From NCBI RefSeq assembly GCF_021654285.1, contig NZ_JAKFZS010000001.1, forward strand, positions 186,001-250,000: 64,000 bases of DNA, written 5' to 3'. Below, one piece after another: positions 19,733 to 29,157 of this stretch. The notes beneath the pieces were generated by a model, which was not told the DNA's origin, made no database searches, and saw only the letters and a list, made by a program, of their open reading frames with translations. Both the position numbers and the translations under genes were made by a program. This DNA comes from Pseudoalteromonas luteoviolacea. Lineage in GTDB: Bacteria > Pseudomonadota > Gammaproteobacteria > Enterobacterales > Alteromonadaceae. The stretch's first letter is position 1; each line of letters begins with the position of its first letter.

Positions 19733-20314
19733 TTAATCTTTACCTATGAGTGGGTTAATATTTTTATCAATGGCTTCACGTGCCCTAAAAATCCGAGACC
19801 TGACAGTACCAACAGGACACTCCATTACCACAGCAATCTCTTCATAACTCATTCCTTCAATTTCTCTGAGAGTAATCGCTGTTTTTAAGTCATCGGGCAA
19901 CTCTTCTATTGTGTTAAAGATAACCGCTTTGATTTCATCACTTAAAAGCAAACTTTCTGGAGAAGCATTCGATCTTAGTTGATCAGCGCCATCATAAGTT
20001 TCAGCTTCCTCGGCATCTATATCACTGGCAGGAGCTTTTCTCCCCTGCGATACTAAATAATTTTTAGAGCAGTTCACTGCAATTCTGTATAACCAAGTAT
20101 AAAACGCACTATCACCGCGAAAATTAGGCAGAGCCCTATACGCTTTGATAAACGCCTCTTGAGCCACGTCGGCTACATCACCTGAGTTAGATACATACCG
20201 AGATATCAACGCCGCCACCTTATTTTGATACTTGGCAACCAGAAGGTTAAAGGCGTTTTTATCTCCTTGCTGAACTTTTCTAACTAATTCTAAATCCAAA
20301 TCCTGCTCGTTCAT
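19733..20314 (-). CDS. rpoE: RNA polymerase sigma-E factor
   Basis: ECF-family sigma factor for envelope stress. 193 residues (E. coli 191) with region 2 (NLLVAKYQNKVAALISRYV ... AFIKAYRALPNFRGDSAFYTWLYRIAVN) and region 4 (ITLREIEGMSYEEIAVVMECPVGTVRSRIFRAREAI). It is first in a ten-gene run through to pdxJ, so envelope stress should also influence lepA, lepB, rnc, era, recO and pdxJ unless internal promoters dominate. A sigma-E-type promoter lies about 65 bases upstream of the ATG. GAGGAG precedes the start. Confidence 0.97.
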   Translation of the reverse strand: MNEQDLDLELVRKVQQGDKNAFNLLVAKYQNKVAALISRYVSNSGDVADVAQEAFIKAYRALPNFRGDSAFYTWLYRIAVNCSKNYLVSQGRKAPASDIDAEEAETYDGADQLRSNASPESLLLSDEIKAVIFNTIEELPDDLKTAITLREIEGMSYEEIAVVMECPVGTVRSRIFRAREAIDKNINPLIGKD

Positions 20315-20379
20315 TCGAGCCGGTACTCCTCTTTGTTATTACTTATATTCGCGCAGTGTTGCCATCATTTTACAGCTAG

Positions 20380-20406
20380 TCTGACTCTACCATGAATAAA
20401 AAGTTC
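20380..20406 (-). promoter_or_regulatory. Sigma-E promoter of rpoE (autoregulatory)
   Basis: On the minus strand GAACTT (20406-20401) is followed after exactly 16 bases by TCTGA-class element TCAGA (20384-20380). This matches the sigma-E consensus GAACTT-N16-TCTRA/TCNRA. The predicted start is near 20373, giving a leader of about 60 bases before rpoE. Autoregulation of rpoE is established in E. coli. Confidence 0.82.
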
Positions 20407-20561
20407 TGTTTTTTTAATATTTTTTTTAAAATACTTCGTATTACTTCGTCTCAGACGTGACACAGCTACAATTTATATTTCGCACCAGTGCCCTGTATTG
20501 ATATATGATAGACGCTATCTTTGTAGTTGTAACATAACTTTAAAAGCTAAGAACCACTAAC

Positions 20562-22157
20562 ATGAAGAAAAAAATGCAGCATCAGACAGATGTGATTATT
20601 GTCGGTAGCGGCGCCGCTGGACTCAGCCTTGCCCTTTCTTTGGCAAATCATTGCCAAGTTACTGTCATTAGTAAAGGGGACTTAAAGGAAGGCTCAACAT
20701 TATATGCCCAAGGCGGTATCGCAGCGGTATTCGATAAAAAGAACGACAGCATTGAGTCTCATGTAGAAGATACACTCAAAGCAGGCGGTGGCTTATGTGA
20801 CAGAGAAGCTGTTCATTACACTGCATCAAATGCCAAAAAATGTCTGAAATGGCTAATAGAGCAAGGCGTGCCATTTGATATGGAGTTTGATAGTAAGGGA
20901 AAAGAGCGCTACCACCTGACTCGAGAGGGAGGGCATAGTCACAGACGTATTTTGCATGCAGCCGATGCCACAGGCAAAGCAGTACAAACCACGTTAGTCG
21001 AACGTGTACTTGAACACAACAATATAACTGTATTAGAGCAATACAACGCCATTGACCTCATCACCGATAAGACAAATGATGATAAACATGTAAACGGTCT
21101 ATACGTCTATAATCGAAAGCATAACTGTGTTGAGTCTATCGCAGCCAAATATGTTGCCTTGGCAACTGGCGGTGCGAGTAAGGTCTACCTTTATACTTCA
21201 AACCCAGATGTTTCAAGTGGTGACGGTATCGCCATGGCTTGGCGTGCTGGCTGTAAAGTGGCCAATATGGAATTTAATCAATTTCACCCTACCAGTTTAT
21301 ACCACCCTGAATTGCAAAACTTTCTCATCACCGAGGCCATGCGTGGTGAAGGCGCACATTTAAAACGCCCTGATGGCACACGTTTTATGCCTGATTTCGA
21401 TGAGCGAGAAGAGCTGGCTCCCAGAGATGTCGTCGCTCGTGCAATTGATTATGAAATGAAACGCCTAGGTGCGAATTGCGTTTACTTAGATATTTCTCAT
21501 AAAAACAAAGATTTCATAATCGAGCATTTCCCAACCATTTACGCCAAATGTCTGAGCGTCGGCTTGGATATTACCAAAGAACCGATCCCTGTCGTACCCG
21601 CAGCACATTACACCTGCGGAGGCGTCATGACAGACTTCAATGGCAAAACAGATATTGGAAATTTATATGCAATTGGTGAGGTTGCTTACACCGGTTTACA
21701 TGGTGCAAACCGCATGGCCAGTAACTCTTTACTTGAGTGTATTGTATTTGCTCACGCCGCAGCACAAGACATTCTTGCAAATATAGACTCGCAGCCTGAG
21801 GTTAAACCTTTGTCCCCTTGGGATGAGAGCCAAGTAAGTGATTCTGACGAAGAAGTCGTTATTACCCATAACTGGCATGAACTCAGACTGTTTATGTGGG
21901 ACTATGTCGGTATCGTGCGCTCAACAAAAAGGCTGGAGCGTGCACTAAGGCGCGTAGAGCTACTACAGCAAGAAATTGACGAGTATTACGCTAATTTCCG
22001 TGTCAGCAATAACCTGCTGGAGCTGCGTAATCTCGTGCAAGTTGCAGAGCTAATTATTCGTAGCGCACTTGCTCGAACAGAAAGTCGCGGTCTTCATTAT
22101 ACTTTGGACTTCCCTGAACAGCATGATAAACCAGAGCCAACAATCTTAAAGCCCTAG
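20562..22157 (+). CDS. nadB: L-aspartate oxidase
   Basis: FAD enzyme that oxidises L-aspartate to iminoaspartate, first step of NAD synthesis. 531 residues (E. coli 540). There is the FAD-binding [14 protein letters not shown] at the N-terminus, the substrate loop around [27 protein letters not shown], and the terminal FAD motif [24 protein letters not shown]. Divergent from rpoE, as in many gammaproteobacteria. Its stop is one base from the stop of convergent ygfX. Confidence 0.97.
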   Translation: MKKKMQHQTDVIIVGSGAAGLSLALSLANHCQVTVISKGDLKEGSTLYAQGGIAAVFDKKNDSIESHVEDTLKAGGGLCDREAVHYTASNAKKCLKWLIEQGVPFDMEFDSKGKERYHLTREGGHSHRRILHAADATGKAVQTTLVERVLEHNNITVLEQYNAIDLITDKTNDDKHVNGLYVYNRKHNCVESIAAKYVALATGGASKVYLYTSNPDVSSGDGIAMAWRAGCKVANMEFNQFHPTSLYHPELQNFLITEAMRGEGAHLKRPDGTRFMPDFDEREELAPRDVVARAIDYEMKRLGANCVYLDISHKNKDFIIEHFPTIYAKCLSVGLDITKEPIPVVPAAHYTCGGVMTDFNGKTDIGNLYAIGEVAYTGLHGANRMASNSLLECIVFAHAAAQDILANIDSQPEVKPLSPWDESQVSDSDEEVVITHNWHELRLFMWDYVGIVRSTKRLERALRRVELLQQEIDEYYANFRVSNNLLELRNLVQVAELIIRSALARTESRGLHYTLDFPEQHDKPEPTILKP

Positions 22158-22158
22158 T

Positions 22159-22569
22159 TTATCGCGCTTGCAATGCAATGCGACTTAAGTGACACCAACT
22201 GTCAGGGTCCATTGCATTGTCAATAAACATCAGCCTGCACTTTTCCCCGCAATCACTATAGAGCTCAAAAGTAATTATCGACGCATATTTTTGCGTGTGC
22301 CTTATTACCCCTTCAAAAATGACCTCTTTGTCTGAAAGCTGTACCCAAGCATCCTGTTCAATTAACACCAAATCACCCGAGACAGGCATGATTTTAGCGG
22401 TGTGCTTTAATGCAAATAGATACCCAGCGTAGCAAAGCGCACTGATAGACCACCATATTGAGGGAAAGATAAGAGAAAGAGTGAAAGCCAATGAAATGAA
22501 GCAGACCACAATGATCTTGTGGTCCAGAATATTGTTTTGAAAAGAGATACTAAACGCGGACTCTATCAA
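22159..22569 (-). CDS. ygfX: YgfX/CptA-like membrane protein
   Basis: 136-residue protein with a hydrophobic hairpin near the N-terminus (IIVVCFISLAFTLSLIF and WWSISALCYAGYLFAL) followed by a beta-rich cytoplasmic domain with WVQLSDKE. Its position directly downstream of, and overlapping, sdhE by 20 bases is that of E. coli ygfX (cptA), reported as the toxin partner of SdhE/CptB that affects cytoskeletal proteins. That toxin role is debated. Assigned mainly on gene order and topology. Confidence 0.75.
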   Translation of the reverse strand: MIESAFSISFQNNILDHKIIVVCFISLAFTLSLIFPSIWWSISALCYAGYLFALKHTAKIMPVSGDLVLIEQDAWVQLSDKEVIFEGVIRHTQKYASIITFELYSDCGEKCRLMFIDNAMDPDSWCHLSRIALQAR

Positions 22570-22801
22570 GGATAAATTTCACCATATTTTCTAAGTCAGG
22601 GTGAGGACACTTTTCATGGCCCATAAACCATGCAAACAAATCTGGGTCTTCGACCTCTAATAAGCGTTGAAAGACAAGTTTGTCCGCATCACTTAACTGA
22701 TCATAAGCTTCGTCAACAAACGGCTCAAGCAATACATCTAACTCTAACATGCCACGGCGACAAGCCCACTTAATGCGGGGTTTCGGATACAATTGCTCCA
22801 T
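22550..22801 (-). CDS. sdhE: FAD assembly factor SdhE
   Basis: Small helical protein that helps covalent flavinylation of succinate dehydrogenase SdhA. It shows the conserved RRGMLELD (RGxxE motif) and DPDLFAWFMGHEKCP. I take ATG at 22801 (83 residues); an in-frame TTG at 22810 would add three residues, and AGAGG upstream could serve either. Overlaps ygfX. The pair lies between nadB and ygfZ, the standard neighbourhood. Confidence 0.93.
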   Translation of the reverse strand: MEQLYPKPRIKWACRRGMLELDVLLEPFVDEAYDQLSDADKLVFQRLLEVEDPDLFAWFMGHEKCPHPDLENMVKFILDRVRV

Positions 22802-23031
22802 ATTGCTCAACTACCTCTTATTTTGCACATAAACATCTCGAGAGGCAGTATAACCGATACTCACCAATCAGGAAAATGAGTTCGTACTTCTATTGCGTCA
22901 GCGCAAAATCAACTGCACTGTACAACCCATAATCATTATTAAGAATTATTGTCATTTGATCTTGCTTTTGCCTATCTCAGAACCCATTTATCAGGTAACA
23001 TTATCTAAACTATTTACTCAGGATCAGCTTG

Positions 23032-23940
23032 ATGGCCACTGTATACAAACTCCCTCTTCGCTTACTCTCAGTATCCGGACAAGACAAACTTAGTTACCTA
23101 CATGGACAGGTTACCCAAGATATTAACCTAGTCCAAGAAAATAATTTTTTATGGACAGGTCACTGCAGCCCGAAGGGTAAGTTATGGGCAGCACTGCGCG
23201 TCTTTCGTCTTGACGATGCTTTTTGCTTACTAGGCTCAGAACCTGAAGCCGAGGTAGCCTGCCGTGAGCTAGGTAAGTATGGTGTATTTGCCAAAGTGGA
23301 TATCAAGTTAACTGAACATCTGTGCTTCGGTGTACTAGCAGATGCGTATGATGAAGTATCTCAGGCCCTTAACTTACAGTTCGAAGCAGATAACAACGCA
23401 TGTCAATTTGCGTCAGGCAAAGCGCTAAAGCTAGATGATAGTAGCCTTATTTTAATTTTTGATAAAATTGAATCTGTACCGGAGTTGTTCAACATAGAGC
23501 AAGATGCAAGTACCTTTCAAATTCGTGATATTTTGGCAGGAGAGCCACAATTAGGCGAGCGTGGTATCGATGAGTTCGTTCCACAGATGGTCAACCTGCA
23601 AGCTTTAAATGGTATCAGCTTTAAGAAGGGCTGCTATACTGGTCAAGAGACAGTAGCGCGAATGCGTTATCTGGGCAAAAATAAACGTGCTATGTTCATT
23701 GTTCAAGGTCAATCTGACGCGCAACTTGACGCCACAGATCTTGAAATGCAATTAGAGGAAAATAACTGGCGTAGAGCAGGTAAAGTCATTCATCAAGCAT
23801 ATGACTCAAAAACTAAAACATATTATGCACTCGCAGTCTTACCAAACGATTTAGAAGATTCAGCAGTATTGAGACCTAAAGACAACGACTCAGTATCGCT
23901 AAACATCAAGGCATTGCCTTACTCTATAGAAGATAATTAA
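23032..23940 (+). CDS. ygfZ: tRNA-modifying protein YgfZ (folate-binding)
   Basis: Folate-dependent protein related to GcvT, needed in E. coli for Fe-S enzyme function such as MiaB. 302 residues; the diagnostic KGCYTGQE motif with its conserved Cys is present at about residue 202. The frame opens with TTG at 23029, but ATG at 23032 has AGGA eight bases upstream and is the better start. The SlyD-like gene starts 10 bases after the stop, so they probably form an operon. Confidence 0.93.
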   Translation: MATVYKLPLRLLSVSGQDKLSYLHGQVTQDINLVQENNFLWTGHCSPKGKLWAALRVFRLDDAFCLLGSEPEAEVACRELGKYGVFAKVDIKLTEHLCFGVLADAYDEVSQALNLQFEADNNACQFASGKALKLDDSSLILIFDKIESVPELFNIEQDASTFQIRDILAGEPQLGERGIDEFVPQMVNLQALNGISFKKGCYTGQETVARMRYLGKNKRAMFIVQGQSDAQLDATDLEMQLEENNWRRAGKVIHQAYDSKTKTYYALAVLPNDLEDSAVLRPKDNDSVSLNIKALPYSIEDN

Positions 23941-23950
23941 CGGAAATACT

Positions 23951-24436
23951 ATGAAAATTGCTCAAAATGCAGTGGTAAAAATGCATTATGCTGTTTTGGA
24001 TGATGACCAAAACACCATTGACAATACGTTTGACGAAGAGCCTCTTGAATTTATCATTGGCACAGGCTTTTTGATTGAGGGCTTAGAAAATGCACTCATC
24101 GATAAGCAAGCTGGTGACAAAATTAGTGTGACTGTGAAACCTGAAGAAGGTTACGGTGAGCGCAACGACAATTTAACTCAAGCAGTTCCTAAAAGTATGT
24201 TTGAAGGAATTGATGTTGAAGTTGGCATGCAATTTCGTGCAACAACAGATGAAGGTGAGCAGGCGGTTATCGTCATAGGTGTTGAAGACGATGAAGTCAT
24301 CGTCGATGGTAACCACCCACTTTCAGGCCTTACACTGCATTTTGACGTAGAAATACTAGATGTACGTGAAGCTACAGCCGATGAGCTAGCACATGGTCAT
24401 GTGCACGGTACTGGCGGTTGTGGACACGACCATTAA
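23951..24436 (+). CDS. slyD: SlyD-like FKBP peptidyl-prolyl isomerase
   Basis: 161-residue cytoplasmic prolyl isomerase and chaperone. The FKBP domain with inserted flap is clear (VVKMHYAVLDDDQNTIDNTF, LEFIIGTGFLIEGLENAL, PEEGYGERN, NHPLSGLTLHFDVEILDVREAT). The C-terminus is a short His/Cys tail (HGHVHGTGGCGHDH), a reduced version of the metal-binding tail of E. coli SlyD, so nickel binding is possible. Could equally be annotated as the broader FKBP-type isomerase group. Confidence 0.88.
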   Translation: MKIAQNAVVKMHYAVLDDDQNTIDNTFDEEPLEFIIGTGFLIEGLENALIDKQAGDKISVTVKPEEGYGERNDNLTQAVPKSMFEGIDVEVGMQFRATTDEGEQAVIVIGVEDDEVIVDGNHPLSGLTLHFDVEILDVREATADELAHGHVHGTGGCGHDH

Positions 24437-24439
24437 AAA

Positions 24440-24463
24440 AAAGCGCCTATTCGGCGCTTTCTT
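24440..24463. terminator. Bidirectional terminator after the SlyD-like gene
   Basis: AAAGCGCC (24440-24447), loop TATTC, GGCGCTTT (24453-24460). On the minus strand a run of eight T follows; on the plus strand a shorter T-rich tail. It overlaps the last codons of the convergent gene. Confidence 0.82.
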
Positions 24464-24896
24464 CTTGTTTTACTTTATCTTTCATTGCAGCCAGTAAACC
24501 AGCTTGATCTGACGTCCCCAATCGGTATTTGGTGCCATCCGTCATACTCACCTCTATCGCTTTAAAGCCTGACACACTATAAACCCAGCCATCATGGGAA
24601 ATACGTATTCCAATTCCATGTCTAAAAGAGTTAGTCACCGCACGCACTTCATCAATATCATCAAATGAAATTGTTTTTTTCGCGACTTTTGGCCCAAACC
24701 ACCAGCTCAATTGTTGATTTTGAGCATCAACTTTAATAGTTAAGCCATAAAATGCGACAGCCACGAGCAATAGGATCACGCCAAATGCGATAACGCCAAC
24801 ATTTGCGCCGAGCAAAACTAACCCAATTACAACAAAAATACCTAGCCAAGCTAAAATACCCCAAATTGCCCATGCGAGCTGTGTTTTTTGATACAT
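24447..24896 (-). CDS. Two-TM membrane protein with PH-like C-terminal domain
   Basis: 149 residues. Two hydrophobic helices (AIWGILAWLGIFVVIGLVLLG and GVIAFGVILLLVAVAFYGLTI) are followed by a beta-rich domain (QQLSWWFGPKVAKKTISFDDIDEVRAV...GIGIRI...YSVSGFKAIEVSM) that resembles bacterial PH (bPH) domains. I do not recognise a named family. It lies six bases downstream of the DUF481 gene and the two probably share a transcript. Confidence 0.72.
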   Translation of the reverse strand: MYQKTQLAWAIWGILAWLGIFVVIGLVLLGANVGVIAFGVILLLVAVAFYGLTIKVDAQNQQLSWWFGPKVAKKTISFDDIDEVRAVTNSFRHGIGIRISHDGWVYSVSGFKAIEVSMTDGTKYRLGTSDQAGLLAAMKDKVKQEESAE

Positions 24897-24902
24897 ATTG
24901 CC

Positions 24903-25727
24903 TCAATCAAAACCGTATACAAAGGTCACCCCAAACTCGGTGTCCACTTTACTTTTATCTTCTTCAGGGTCTGAATTATACCGATATGTATAAGAAACCT
25001 TAAGTGACAACCCTTCAATCACTTGGCTAATTAAGGACGTTTCAGAAAAACTTCTATGGCCTAAACCAGAAACTGATCGTTCGTAACTAAAATCTTGATT
25101 AAAACGAGTTCGCTTCGAAATGTTTCTCTCCCACTGCAAAGAAGCACGTAAAAGATACCCTTTTTCAGTCCTTTTTTCGTGAGGCATTAACTCTGTTTCA
25201 TCATCAACTCTATACACAAGAACCCCTGGCCCTAAGTGAAAGTCGACCGTATTTTTGCGGCCTTCAAACAAGCGATTACCATAACCTACGACGAAAGTAC
25301 TGGTATATTCCCTACCATTAAATTTATCAGCTTCATAATCACCGTAAACAAAAAATGACTCATTATCTGCGCCAAATTTATAACTTGTTTTTGCTGATAC
25401 AAAATAACGTGACGCAGTTTCGTCTTCAATGCCCGTCTCAGTATCTGTTTCATCAGCGTAATGCCCGTCAACTTTAAATTGATTTCGCCAATGTTTAAAA
25501 TCTTGATAAAGGTTACCATTTAACTTGAATGAAGAATTTTTTGTATTACCACTGTTAGCAATAAACCCAAATTCTACATCTCCATACAAAAACTCACCTT
25601 GGTGTAGTTCATGGATCTCTTCTTCGGATAGCTCACCATATTCATGGAAGTCTTCGAACGGATCAACTGCAAATGCCTGCAAACTGTAAAGAGCAAACAT
25701 CAATAAAAGTAACTTCACTTTTTTCAC
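24903..25727 (-). CDS. DUF481 outer-membrane beta-barrel protein
   Basis: 274 residues with a clear signal peptide (LLLLMFALYSLQAFA). The mature part alternates polar and aromatic residues in strand-sized pieces typical of a barrel and ends in F-D after VTFVYGF. DVEFGFIANSGNTKNSSFKLNGNL is the characteristic start of DUF481 (YdiY-like) proteins. Function is unknown for the family; acid or salt induction has been reported for E. coli YdiY. Confidence 0.85.
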   Translation of the reverse strand: MKKVKLLLLMFALYSLQAFAVDPFEDFHEYGELSEEEIHELHQGEFLYGDVEFGFIANSGNTKNSSFKLNGNLYQDFKHWRNQFKVDGHYADETDTETGIEDETASRYFVSAKTSYKFGADNESFFVYGDYEADKFNGREYTSTFVVGYGNRLFEGRKNTVDFHLGPGVLVYRVDDETELMPHEKRTEKGYLLRASLQWERNISKRTRFNQDFSYERSVSGLGHRSFSETSLISQVIEGLSLKVSYTYRYNSDPEEDKSKVDTEFGVTFVYGFD

Positions 25728-25742
25728 TAAACTACGAACTCT

Positions 25743-26063
25743 TTATGATTGCTTCCAGATAACATGACAAAATGGCGCATCTAGATCTCTGCTTATCAGC
25801 ACTTTAGCGAACACTTCATCGCCATCCTCAAATTCTATTCCTATTGTGACTTGAACAAAGTGTGCTTTCTCTGCCTCTTGCTCAAATGCAACAACCGTTT
25901 GCCAACTATCGTCAACATCAGCCTCTTCGATAAAGCCAAACTCTTCTCTATGCTCGTTGAATACATCAATGTCTTCTTGAGATAAGTTATCCGGCGCTAA
26001 TTCAAGAAAAATATCGTATGCCTGGTGTGTTACTTCTTCTATACTACTCAGTCTTGCACTCAT
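25743..26063 (-). CDS. yciU: DUF440 protein, putative dsDNA mimic (YciU-like)
   Basis: 106-residue highly acidic protein. HQAYDIFLELAPDNLSQEDIDVFN and the C-terminal VFAKVLISRDLDAPFCHVIWK match the E. coli YciU / H. influenzae HI1450 family, whose structure and charge mimic double-stranded DNA and which may bind HU. The frame is open for 32 codons further upstream, but ATG at 26063 matches the family length and has GGGGTGAGG just before it. Confidence 0.88.
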   Translation of the reverse strand: MSARLSSIEEVTHQAYDIFLELAPDNLSQEDIDVFNEHREEFGFIEEADVDDSWQTVVAFEQEAEKAHFVQVTIGIEFEDGDEVFAKVLISRDLDAPFCHVIWKQS

Positions 26064-26311
26064 ATCCTCACCCCTAACTAAAATAAGCCAATTTATAATA
26101 CCAAAGTCATCTATTTTTTTTCTACACAGATAGGGTGTAATGAATAAATTTAACGCCAAATAACAGCGTGTACGAGCACAATCTCAACTTAAAGACATTC
26201 ATACCATATTGCTCTTCTTACTTGTGCCCAAAAAAAGCGCTTTTGCTGGCAATGTTAGTTCTTTTACTCTAGCCTTAACTTAAAAGAAAAATAATAAATA
26301 TCGGAGCTTAT

Positions 26312-27109
26312 ATGGTGCAATTTAAAATAGCTAATGACATTGCTTGGGTCACATTACAGCGTCCACAAAAACAAAACGCGCTGTCTTTTGATATGTTTAA
26401 GCAACTCGATAAAATCATAAAAATAATTCGCTCAAACCATAGCATTAGAGCGGTTGTTCTTCAGGGTGAAGGTGAGCACTTTTGTGCTGGGCTCGATGTC
26501 AAAAGTGTGACTAAGCACCCTAGTCAAATCATAAAGCTTTTAGCCAAAATACTCCCAGGCAACCAAAACTTAGTACAGCGTGTTGTGCTTGGCTGGCGAA
26601 CATTGCCTATTCCAGTATATGCAACTTTACAAGGAAATTGTTTAGGAGGAGGACTACATATCGCACTCGGCGCTGACTTTAGAATAGCTACATCAAATAC
26701 CCAAGTTGCCATTATGGAATCAAGGTGGGGGCTTTGCCCAGATATGGGCACAAGTGTCATTCTCCCATCCTACATACGTCAAGATCATGCTTTGCTCCTT
26801 GCTATGAACGCTGAACGTATAAATGCACAACGTGCACAAGAACTAGGTCTGATCACAACTATCACAGATGAACCGAAAAAGTATGTTGAGCAACAAGTCG
26901 ATTCTCTACGCCAACACTCTCCCGACGCGCTCGCAGCAATCAAACTGCTTTACAACCGAGCCTATCAGCAACCCTCACGTAAATTATTATGGCTAGAAAC
27001 CTGGTACCAAATTAAATTATTATGTTCAAAAAACACTCGTATCGCCATGAGAAATGGTGTAGAAGAGAGTGATACTCTACCTTATCAGAAGCGCATGAGA
27101 TGGAAGTAA
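26312..27109 (+). CDS. Enoyl-CoA hydratase/isomerase family protein (crotonase)
   Basis: 265 residues. Crotonase-fold landmarks: HFCAGLDVKSV (oxyanion hole), GNCLGGGLHIALGADFRIA, and MESRWGLCPDMGTSVILP. The acidic residues of this last block (Glu and Asp in ESRWGLCPD) resemble those of dienoyl-CoA isomerase-type members more than classical hydratases, so the exact reaction is open. The start has GGAG six bases upstream. It is not in a fatty-acid operon; lrgAB follows 35 bases later. Confidence 0.88.
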   Translation: MVQFKIANDIAWVTLQRPQKQNALSFDMFKQLDKIIKIIRSNHSIRAVVLQGEGEHFCAGLDVKSVTKHPSQIIKLLAKILPGNQNLVQRVVLGWRTLPIPVYATLQGNCLGGGLHIALGADFRIATSNTQVAIMESRWGLCPDMGTSVILPSYIRQDHALLLAMNAERINAQRAQELGLITTITDEPKKYVEQQVDSLRQHSPDALAAIKLLYNRAYQQPSRKLLWLETWYQIKLLCSKNTRIAMRNGVEESDTLPYQKRMRWK

Positions 27110-27144
27110 CCTCAGCATTCTCATTAACTTGTCAATAAAACGCC

Positions 27145-27498
27145 GTGCAACTATTTAACGCTTTTTTCTCTTTGCTCTGTATCGTAGTTTGCCTATACAG
27201 TGCCAAACTGCTCGTCGCACTCACGGCTCTGAATATTCCAGCGCCTCTAGTGGGGTTAGTAATGCTCTTTATTTTGCTGCATTGGCGTATTATCAAGCCA
27301 CAGAGGCTCGCTAATACCAGCCAATTTTTAATTAAATACTTGCCACTATTTTTTATTCCCGTGGGTGTTGGATTTATCAGTGATTTAAACACAATAACGG
27401 ACAACTTACTTTTAATAGGCCTACTGCTCACGCTATTACCCTGTTTAGTATTGATCCTTGTTGGTAAGCTCGCCTCAAAAGGAAGATACCGTGATTAG
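27145..27498 (+). CDS. lrgA: LrgA/CidA-family membrane protein
   Basis: 117 residues, four predicted transmembrane helices. It has the LrgA/CidA core: ALNIPAPLVGLVMLFILL and FLIKYLPLFFIPVGVGFI. These holin-like proteins act with LrgB in murein hydrolase control and, in some bacteria, glycolate/pyruvate transport. GTG at 27145 is the start. Its last 8 bases overlap the lrgB start (GTGATTAG). Confidence 0.9.
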   Translation: MQLFNAFFSLLCIVVCLYSAKLLVALTALNIPAPLVGLVMLFILLHWRIIKPQRLANTSQFLIKYLPLFFIPVGVGFISDLNTITDNLLLIGLLLTLLPCLVLILVGKLASKGRYRD

Positions 27499-28180
27499 TA
27501 TACTTGTTTGTTCATTTACAATTTTACTTTTCATGGTGGCGAGAAAAATACATCTTACTTGGCCCAGCCCACTATTAAACCCGGTATTGATCTGTATTGC
27601 ATTGATTAGTGTGTTACTGCTCATTTCTGGGGTCAGCTACGACAATTACTTTCAAGCGAGTATGCCAATTGACTGGTTATTAGAACCCGCGGTCGTCGCG
27701 CTTGCCTTTCCGCTCTATCAGCAATATGCCTATATTAAACCCGTTTTCATGCTGTTACTCGTGTGTACCTTCGCGGGGATTTCGTGTTCAACGATCATCG
27801 CGTATACGCTGTGTGCTCTTTTTAATGCAAACGACGTATTGATGAGCACCATGATGGCACTGTCAGTAACCACTCCTATCACACTCCTTATTACGGAATC
27901 TTTAGGTGGGATGCCAAGTGTCGCTGCAGCCATGGTCATTTTGATCGGTGTATTTGGTGGTGTATTTGGCATGTATATCTTAACACTGCTCAAAATCTCT
28001 CAGCCACAGGCTAAAGGTATTGCATTGGGTGTAAGCTGCCACGCCATTGGGACAGCCGCCGCTATGGAACATCACCCTTTAGCTGGGGCGTTTGCATCAG
28101 CAGCCATGATTTTAAGCGCGCTTATCAGTGCGTTTTGGGTTCCTGTATTATTTACTATACTCAATCACTTAAACATTTAG
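27491..28180 (+). CDS. lrgB: LrgB-family membrane protein
   Basis: 229 residues, strongly hydrophobic throughout. Typical LrgB blocks are LLEPAVVALAFPLYQQ, SVTTPITLLITESLGG and GVSCHAIGTAAAMEH. The frame extends upstream to 27458, but GTG at 27491 with GGAAG before it restores the family N-terminus and gives the usual overlap with lrgA. Confidence 0.91.
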   Translation: MISILVCSFTILLFMVARKIHLTWPSPLLNPVLICIALISVLLLISGVSYDNYFQASMPIDWLLEPAVVALAFPLYQQYAYIKPVFMLLLVCTFAGISCSTIIAYTLCALFNANDVLMSTMMALSVTTPITLLITESLGGMPSVAAAMVILIGVFGGVFGMYILTLLKISQPQAKGIALGVSCHAIGTAAAMEHHPLAGAFASAAMILSALISAFWVPVLFTILNHLNI

Positions 28181-28211
28181 TTAACTCACACTATAGATCA
28201 AGGAGCAACGC

Positions 28212-29051
28212 TTGATAGAGCAAGAAATCGCCCAGTTTGAAAAGTACTACGATATGATCCGCACTTACTTGCTCACCTACAGTATGCAATTACTTGCGGC
28301 TATTATGATATTAATTTTTGGTTTATGGCTTGCCAAAAAGTTGGCCGGTGCAACACATACGTTGATGGCGCGACATGATATCGACATCACCTTAACAAAC
28401 TTTGTCGCTAACGTCGTCAAGGTCATTGTGGTGACCATGTTCATCATCATTGCCTTAGGTAAAATTGGCATCAGCGTCACGCCATTTGTTGCTGCAATAG
28501 GTGCAGCTTCACTTGGTGCAGGATTAGCAGTACAAGGCATGTTATCAAATTATGGCGCTGGACTTGCGCTCATAGCAACACGCCCCTTTGTTGTGGGAGA
28601 TACAATCTCAATTAAGGGCGTCAGCGGGCAAGTCAAATCGATTGAGCTTGGTCATACTATTTTAATCAATGAACAGAAAGTCGAAATCACCGTACCAAAT
28701 AAACATATTATTGGTGAAGTGCTGCACAATTCATTCAACTATTCACATGTCGAAGGTCAAATTGGTATCGCTTATAGCGCCTCAGCCGACGCCGCCATTT
28801 CGGTGATCGAGAATATCCTCAGCAATTACGAGGGAGTGGCAACAGATCCCGCGCCACAAGTAGGCATTGAAGGCTTTGCTGACAGCGCTGTTACCATCAG
28901 CTATCGCTATTGGACACCAACAATTTCTCTGATTGAAAACAAGCTCCACGTTAATTTAGCAATTTACCGAGATATCAAGGATGCACAAATCGAAATCCCA
29001 TTTCCTCAGCGTGTTGTCACTATTAAATCAAGCGCAGCAAAGTTCGACTGA
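28212..29051 (+). CDS. mscS: Small-conductance mechanosensitive channel
   Basis: MscS channel that opens under membrane tension to release solutes on hypo-osmotic shock. 279 residues (E. coli 286), with three N-terminal helices; TM3 carries AAIGAASLGAGLAVQGMLSNYGAGLALIATRPFVVGD, matching the MscS pore helix and the start of the beta domain. The start is TTG at 28212 with AAGGAG six bases upstream. Likely follows lrgAB on the same transcript. Confidence 0.94.
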   Translation: MIEQEIAQFEKYYDMIRTYLLTYSMQLLAAIMILIFGLWLAKKLAGATHTLMARHDIDITLTNFVANVVKVIVVTMFIIIALGKIGISVTPFVAAIGAASLGAGLAVQGMLSNYGAGLALIATRPFVVGDTISIKGVSGQVKSIELGHTILINEQKVEITVPNKHIIGEVLHNSFNYSHVEGQIGIAYSASADAAISVIENILSNYEGVATDPAPQVGIEGFADSAVTISYRYWTPTISLIENKLHVNLAIYRDIKDAQIEIPFPQRVVTIKSSAAKFD

Positions 29052-29157
29052 GCTTGAAGACATCGCCAAAATAAAAAAGCCATTGATTAACCCTTAACAT
29101 AGCTCTATGCTGGATACGTTTTGTTCACAAAACATACAACATGTAAGGAGAAAAACA

